This document shows, one piece after another, positions 59,483 to 64,000 of a DNA stretch of 64,000 bases. Made by a program: the position numbers and the translations under genes. The number at the start of each line of letters is the position of its first letter. Within the stretch, counting starts at the first letter, position 1. This DNA comes from Streptomyces finlayi (GTDB taxonomy: Bacteria > Actinomycetota > Actinomycetes > Streptomycetales > Streptomycetaceae), in NCBI RefSeq assembly GCF_014216315.1, contig NZ_CP045702.1, positions 5,208,001 through 5,272,000 of the forward strand, given 5' to 3'. The notes beneath the pieces were generated by a model. It was given only the letters and a program-made list of their open reading frames with translations, was not told the origin of the DNA and ran no database searches.

Positions 59483-60270
59483 TCGGCCCCCCGCTCATAG
59501 ACCAACGGATTGTACTGCGAGTCGGCCAGGTCACCGATTTCCCGACCCGGGAAGTAGACCAGGTCCACGAGGTCGATACCGAACGGCTGCGCCCGCAACC
59601 GCTGACCGTCCTCGCAGAAGAACGCGGTGAACGCGTAGCGCGGGTCCTGGGTCTCATTGCGATCGGACCGGTGGAAGAGCGTTCCCGTGTGGAACAGGAC
59701 ATCACCCGGGGACATGTCCGGGCAGCAGAACTCGTACCCCTTTTCCTGGAGGAGTTCGGCTACGTCCTCGTCCGACATGCCCTGCTTGTTGAACAGGCCG
59801 TCCTGGTGGGAGCCACGGGCGTAGATGACCGCACCGTCCTCACGGCGCACCGGGGCGAGTGCCACCCAGGCGGTGACCACCCGTTCGAGGAGGGCGAAGT
59901 ACTCGTCCTGGTGCCACGGGACGGCCCTGTTCTCGGAGTCCTTGTAGAGCATCGAGTCGTGGTACAGCCGCACGCGGTCCATCCCCATGAGCCGACCGGC
60001 GATCTCGGCCAGCTTGGCGTGGACCGACAGGTCGGCGAACTCGTCGATGATCCGCCACAGGTTCGAGATCACCTGGACGGAGGATGTCCGCGCAAAGGTA
60101 TAGCGGGGATCACCGTCTCGCTCCCCGGCGTTGTACGCGGTGCGCTCCGCCACCAGCGCGTCGCGCAGTCGGCTGACCAGCTCCACAGGGAACACGTTGC
60201 TGACTTTGACGAAGCCGTCCTGCTTGAACCGGCTCAGCGTGTCGGCATCCAGCAGCTCGCTCGTTTCCAT
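59479..60270 (-). CDS. phytanoyl-CoA dioxygenase-family oxygenase
   Basis: This is a 263-residue Fe(II)/2-oxoglutarate enzyme. The iron ligands are H and D in VPWHQDEYFALL and the distal H in GTLFHRSDRNETQDPRYAFT, with the following Arg for 2-oxoglutarate. The early FKQDGFVKVSNVFPVELVS is typical of PhyH. It probably hydroxylates, desaturates or cyclises an intermediate of the cluster. The start directly abuts the stop of the TauD-like gene. Confidence 0.9.
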   Translation of the reverse strand: METSELLDADTLSRFKQDGFVKVSNVFPVELVSRLRDALVAERTAYNAGERDGDPRYTFARTSSVQVISNLWRIIDEFADLSVHAKLAEIAGRLMGMDRVRLYHDSMLYKDSENRAVPWHQDEYFALLERVVTAWVALAPVRREDGAVIYARGSHQDGLFNKQGMSDEDVAELLQEKGYEFCCPDMSPGDVLFHTGTLFHRSDRNETQDPRYAFTAFFCEDGQRLRAQPFGIDLVDLVYFPGREIGDLADSQYNPLVYERGAE

Positions 60271-61131
60271 TTATGCTCCCTTCCCGGTGCCGCCCGCGGC
60301 GACGGTTCGCTCGATTGAATGCAAGGTGATCCGCCACGTGACCTTCGTCGCCTCCGGCGGAACCGGCTGGGCACGGTGCATGACGATCCGGTTGTCCCAC
60401 ACGAGCAGGTCACCGTCGGTCCATTCGTGGACGTAAGTGAAGGCGGTACTCTCGACGGTCGCGTAGAGCTCGTCCAAGAGTGCCGCACCGCGATCCCGGT
60501 CGTAGTCAGCGAGCTTCGCCAGCATCATCTGGTTCAGGATCAGCGCGGCCTCACCCGTCGCCGGGTGCGGACGGACAAGCGGGTGATGGACGTCCTTCAA
60601 CGACGCCAACATGTCGGGGTCGTCGATGCCGGACGCCATGTGATCGGCGGCCATGGTCTCGCGCACCGGATAGAAGCCCGCCAAGGCACCGACTTCTACT
60701 TGGAGTTCCGGTGCCAGAGCGCGATGGACGGCACGTCCGTCGACGAAGCTGGTTGTCCCGCCGCCCTCCGGCGCGACGATGCAACCGAGCAGCGTCGCCG
60801 CAGTGGGGACCGGCTGCCAGGAACCATCGGCGTGCCAGTACATGCCGCCACCGTCCACCCCGCTGCCCGCGATGGTGGACTGGAGCCGGATGTGCTCCAT
60901 GCCGGGAAGCCGATGCTCGGCCGGGCGCACGGATTCCGGCACCCCCAGGGCCTCGGCGAACGCCCGCATCGACTCGGGAGTCAGCCGTTGGCCGGGCAGC
61001 AGGACCACGCCGGCCGTGTAGAGAGTCTCGACGAGCAGGTCCAACGTGGGCTCATCGAGCGGGTGGGCCACATCGACATCGGTCACCACAGCTCCGAGGC
61101 CGTGGGCCGTCAGCGGGCGGATCGTGATCAC
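60271..61131 (-). CDS. TauD/TfdA-family 2-oxoglutarate oxygenase
   Basis: This is a 286-residue enzyme. The iron ligands are H and D in MYWHADGSWQPVPT and the distal H in LVWDNRIVMHRAQPVP, with Arg in KVTWRITL for 2-oxoglutarate. It starts with ITIRPLTAHGLGAVVTDVDV as in TauD/clavaminate-synthase-like proteins. With the PhyH-type enzyme this gives two non-heme oxygenases in one short operon. The ATG overlaps the methyltransferase stop. Confidence 0.9.
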   Translation of the reverse strand: MITIRPLTAHGLGAVVTDVDVAHPLDEPTLDLLVETLYTAGVVLLPGQRLTPESMRAFAEALGVPESVRPAEHRLPGMEHIRLQSTIAGSGVDGGGMYWHADGSWQPVPTAATLLGCIVAPEGGGTTSFVDGRAVHRALAPELQVEVGALAGFYPVRETMAADHMASGIDDPDMLASLKDVHHPLVRPHPATGEAALILNQMMLAKLADYDRDRGAALLDELYATVESTAFTYVHEWTDGDLLVWDNRIVMHRAQPVPPEATKVTWRITLHSIERTVAAGGTGKGA

Positions 61132-61916
61132 GGCCGCACTCCCTTCGAACCGGGCGGCACCGCGGTGATGCCCGTAGTCGTGTAGTGGAGGGTCACCAGC
61201 CCGTCGGCGGCGTGCTCACGGAACAGCACCGCCAGCGCATGCCTGAGCTGTTCCGCCAACGGGTCGCCGCGTTCCGGGGCATAGGACGTGGAGTGGATCC
61301 GGTGCCAGAGCCCCTCCTCTGTCACGTGCTGCTCGTGCCGGAGGTGGGACGGGTGTATCGAGGTGCCGGGCGGCATGGCTGCGGTCACCAGCTCAACGGG
61401 GTCCGGTGCCTGTGCCCTGGCCGCCGCGTAGGCGGGCAGCAGGCTGATCAGCACGCCTTCGAGCGCCTGGCAGAACGCGCAGTTGCGGCATCGCATCTCG
61501 TTCCACAAAGCCAGAAGCCCGCCCCCAGGCCGCAGGATCCGGGCGAACTCCACCCGCACCTGCGCGAGGTCGAACCAGTGCAGCGACTGCCCCACGGTGA
61601 TCGCGTCGACCGACTGGTCCGGCAGCCCGGTATGTTCCGCGGCCGCCGCGACCGAGCGGTAACCCCGGTGGCCGAGATGTACGCGGTCGGCCACCAACCG
61701 CATGGCCTCGTTGGGTTCGACCGCGTACACGTGGTACCCGAGGCCGAGCAGGCTGCCGGTCAGGATGCCCGTCCCGGAACCGATGTCGGCGATCTCCGCG
61801 GGTGGAGCGACACCCACGATCGCCGTCAGCGGCATCAGCGCGTCCGGTGGATATTCCGGACGGCCGATTGCGTACGACTCGGCCCGCCTGGTGTACAGAT
61901 CAGTCGACCGCGACAT
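61128..61916 (-). CDS. class I SAM-dependent methyltransferase
   Basis: This is a 262-residue enzyme. Motif I is IADIGSGTGILTG (about 43-55), the post-I acidic residue is in VYAVEPNEAMRL, and QSLHWFDLAQVRVEFARIL and GGLLALWNEM follow, typical of the Methyltransf_11/UbiE-like group. Open sequence continues upstream inside the synthase gene, but the ATG at 61916 is the fitting start: it overlaps the synthase stop by 17 bases. It is likely an O-, N- or C-methylating tailoring enzyme. Confidence 0.88.
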   Translation of the reverse strand: MSRSTDLYTRRAESYAIGRPEYPPDALMPLTAIVGVAPPAEIADIGSGTGILTGSLLGLGYHVYAVEPNEAMRLVADRVHLGHRGYRSVAAAAEHTGLPDQSVDAITVGQSLHWFDLAQVRVEFARILRPGGGLLALWNEMRCRNCAFCQALEGVLISLLPAYAAARAQAPDPVELVTAAMPPGTSIHPSHLRHEQHVTEEGLWHRIHSTSYAPERGDPLAEQLRHALAVLFREHAADGLVTLHYTTTGITAVPPGSKGVRP

Positions 61917-64000
61917 TGATTGACTCCCGTGTGTCGGCGGCCAGCAGAGACGCCATGAGGGCCCGATGACGGTCGGCCCAGGTCGCCACCGTCGCCTCAG
62001 CGAAGCGGTGCGCGTGGTACCAGTAGTTGACGACCAGATCCGGCCCCTGTTCCGCCACCACGAGGTGAAGCCCGGGAATGCGGCGCAGCGAGCCGAAGTC
62101 GTAGCGGCGCAGGAGCGGGTGCTCGACCTCGCCGAGCACCTCGACGAGGTCGACGCGTGGCGTGCCCGTCTGCTCCTCGCGGCGGTAGCTGGTGAAGTTG
62201 ATGCCGACGTCACTGAAGTAGGTGTCCAGCGGCAGCCCGGTGAACGCCCGGGCCGTGGTCAGCAGGTCCGTGGCGGGGTACTGCGGATGGGTGGAGAGGG
62301 TCGCCAGCGTGTCGTCGACCTGCTGGACCAGCTCGCGGGCGCCCCAGCCCTGGACGTGGATCGGCACCGGGAACGGCATGGTGAAGGGCCCGATCGTGCC
62401 AGCGTACCGCTCGTCGAAGCGAGAACTGCGGATCATGGACACGCACACCGCGGGCGCGCCGACGACCTCCGCCATGAGTGCCGCGTAGGTGCTCAGGACG
62501 ACCGAGAACGGAGTGACCTCTAGTTCCTTCGCCACGCCCCGGATGTCGTCCATGTTCGCCAGTGGTTTGCCGGGTGTGTACCGCAGCGAGGGGTGCGCCT
62601 CGGTCGTACCGCCCTGGTCGGCGCCGGGCAGCTGGGTCCGGCCCGGCACGCCGGCGAACAGCCCGGCGAAGTAGGGCCTCTCCCGGTCGATCGAGTCGGC
62701 GAGGTAGTCGGCCTGAGCCCGCGTGTACGTCGCGTACTGGACCGTCCGGCCGAGGTCGGGTACTGCTCCGCCGTCCCGGACCTCCTGATAGACCTGGCGC
62801 AGTTCACCGACGAATACCGACAGCCCGGATCCGTCGAACTCCAGGTGTTGGCCGGCCACGGCCACCATGAACCGGTCATCCGGCAGGTTGAGGCAACGAA
62901 CCCGCCACGACGGATGCTCGACCGGATTGGGTATCTCCTCGCGGAGTTGCCGCAGCTCGCCAGCGACAGCCTCGGCGCAGTCCTCCTCGTCCATGGTCGT
63001 GAGGTCCCGGAAGAGGTCGTCCTCAGGCGGCAGAACCTCGTCGGCTGACAGCACCGTGATCGAGTTCGCCTCCGGGTAGTACTGCCGCAGCAATTCGTGC
63101 CGGTCGACGACCGTGTGCAGGGCGACGCGCAGCGCGGCCCGGTCGAGCCGGTCGTGGAAGATCGCCGGCACGACCCGCAATCCATAGCCGGCCCCGCGGG
63201 TCAGACTGAGCCAGCGACGCTGCTCCAGGGAGAGCGCGGGTCTGATCTCCGGTGACTCCTCGGTGGAGAGATCGTCCAGGCGAGTCAGCAGGGACTCGGT
63301 GATGCCGGCGATGGTGGGGTGGGTCAGAAGCAGGCGTGGCGGCAACGGCATCTGGAGCGCGCTCTGCAGGGTGTTCCGCAGCTGGATCATCGACAGTGAG
63401 TCCAAACCGAGATCTGCGATCGGGTCGTCCGGTCCGAGTACGGTCGGCAGATCGATGTAACGCTCAATCATGGCCGTGATGGCGAGCGCGAGCAGCTCCG
63501 TGCGTTCAGTGAGAGGCGCCCCATCGAGCTGTGCCCGTAGCGATGTCTCCGGACGTGGAGCTCGCACTGGTGACGCGGTCGCACTGAGCTCGGCGTAGAA
63601 CGAGGCGTCATTCAAATCGTGGGCGTCGAGGAACACCTCCCAGTCATTCGGCAGGACCAGCACCTCGGCTGTGTCGGCGCACAGGTGGCGGCGCAGCACC
63701 GCCTCGGCTACGCCGGCGTCGACCGTACCGAGGCCGCGCTGCCGTAGTGCCGCCATGAGTTCGGCGTCATCACTGACGTGCCCGGCGTTCTTGAGCACGC
63801 CCCAGTTGAACGACACACCGGGCAGGCCAATGGCCGAACGCAGCTGGGCCAGGCCGTCGAGAAACGCGTTGGCGGCAGCGTACGCGGCCTGCCCGAAGTT
63901 GCCGTGCACCGCAGTAGCTGACGAGTACATGGCGAAGAAGGACAAGGGTGCCTGGTGTCGCAGAGCGGACCGGTGCAGATTCCACGCTCCACGTACCTTC
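61900..64000 (-). CDS. PKS/NRPS hybrid, C-terminal KR-ACP-C part (5' end beyond window)
   Basis: The open frame enters from the right edge without a start. It reads KVRGAWNLHRSALRHQAPLS and then FAMYSSATAVHGNFGQAAYA, the end of a ketoreductase. Numbered from the TTG at 63945, an acyl carrier domain follows (about 150-222) with the phosphopantetheine Ser 183 in IADLGLDSLSMIQL. Then comes a condensation domain (about 235-680) with AGQHLEFDGSG, which keeps the catalytic His 367 and Asp 371 of H-x(3)-D-G. No thioesterase or adenylation domain follows, so the last domain probably releases the chain by joining it to an amine or alcohol. Confidence 0.9.
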   Translation of the reverse strand, partial: KVRGAWNLHRSALRHQAPLSFFAMYSSATAVHGNFGQAAYAAANAFLDGLAQLRSAIGLPGVSFNWGVLKNAGHVSDDAELMAALRQRGLGTVDAGVAEAVLRRHLCADTAEVLVLPNDWEVFLDAHDLNDASFYAELSATASPVRAPRPETSLRAQLDGAPLTERTELLALAITAMIERYIDLPTVLGPDDPIADLGLDSLSMIQLRNTLQSALQMPLPPRLLLTHPTIAGITESLLTRLDDLSTEESPEIRPALSLEQRRWLSLTRGAGYGLRVVPAIFHDRLDRAALRVALHTVVDRHELLRQYYPEANSITVLSADEVLPPEDDLFRDLTTMDEEDCAEAVAGELRQLREEIPNPVEHPSWRVRCLNLPDDRFMVAVAGQHLEFDGSGLSVFVGELRQVYQEVRDGGAVPDLGRTVQYATYTRAQADYLADSIDRERPYFAGLFAGVPGRTQLPGADQGGTTEAHPSLRYTPGKPLANMDDIRGVAKELEVTPFSVVLSTYAALMAEVVGAPAVCVSMIRSSRFDERYAGTIGPFTMPFPVPIHVQGWGARELVQQVDDTLATLSTHPQYPATDLLTTARAFTGLPLDTYFSDVGINFTSYRREEQTGTPRVDLVEVLGEVEHPLLRRYDFGSLRRIPGLHLVVAEQGPDLVVNYWYHAHRFAEATVATWADRHRALMASLLAADTRESINVAVD

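Overview
The window is very GC-rich actinobacterial DNA, almost certainly from a Streptomyces or close relative. Evidence: frequent GTG/TTG starts, ATGA/GTGA gene overlaps, a WhiB-family regulator, an LAxTG-type sortase substrate, DUF317, DUF4913 and DUF2637-like proteins, and leaderless promoters. No rRNA, tRNA, CRISPR array or integrase was recognised.

Region A (about 1-49 kb) reads as an accessory, probably conjugative or mobilizable element or plasmid-like island. After an IS5-family element at the left edge, a minus-strand block (1.1-9.0 kb) encodes a type IV secretion-like machine: a peptidoglycan hydrolase, a small membrane protein, a VirB8-like protein, a TrbL/VirB6-like protein, an SCO6880-type protein and a VirB4-like ATPase. 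From 9.5 to 23.6 kb there is one long plus-strand run: a DNA methylase, a DUF4913 protein, a RelE-like protein, a set of small helical proteins that look paralogous, an SH3 secreted protein, two winged-helix regulators, an MFS exporter, an ATP-grasp ligase and a sortase-anchored surface protein. A conserved palindrome recurs upstream of three of its transcription units. From 24 to 40 kb lie a complete type I restriction-modification system, an Mrr-like nuclease, DUF317 genes and three IS elements, two of them nested, which break at least two genes. From 40 to 49 kb a minus-strand block holds the transfer and replication genes: relaxase, MobC (with a candidate oriT hairpin inside its gene), DUF2637-like membrane protein, WhiB-like regulator, a zinc-finger protein and a replication-type HTH protein whose gene contains iteron-like repeats.

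Region B (50-53.7 kb) is a tightly overlapping plus-strand operon: an XRE regulator, an ImmA/IrrE metallopeptidase, a MAB_1171c-like membrane protein and an amidase-signature enzyme.

Region C (54.2-64 kb, minus strand) is the right part of a biosynthetic gene cluster. A hybrid megasynthase (KR-ACP-condensation, running off the window) is followed, with overlaps or zero spacing, by a SAM methyltransferase, two Fe(II)/2-oxoglutarate oxygenases, a cytochrome P450 and a beta-lactamase-fold esterase. About 1.4 kb further on, across an IS427-type insertion, is an archaeal/eukaryotic-type prolyl-tRNA synthetase on its own leaderless promoter. The simplest reading is a cluster for a prolyl-tRNA synthetase inhibitor that carries a resistant target copy. 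This is the most interesting candidate for an undescribed system here, but it rests on context, not on proof.
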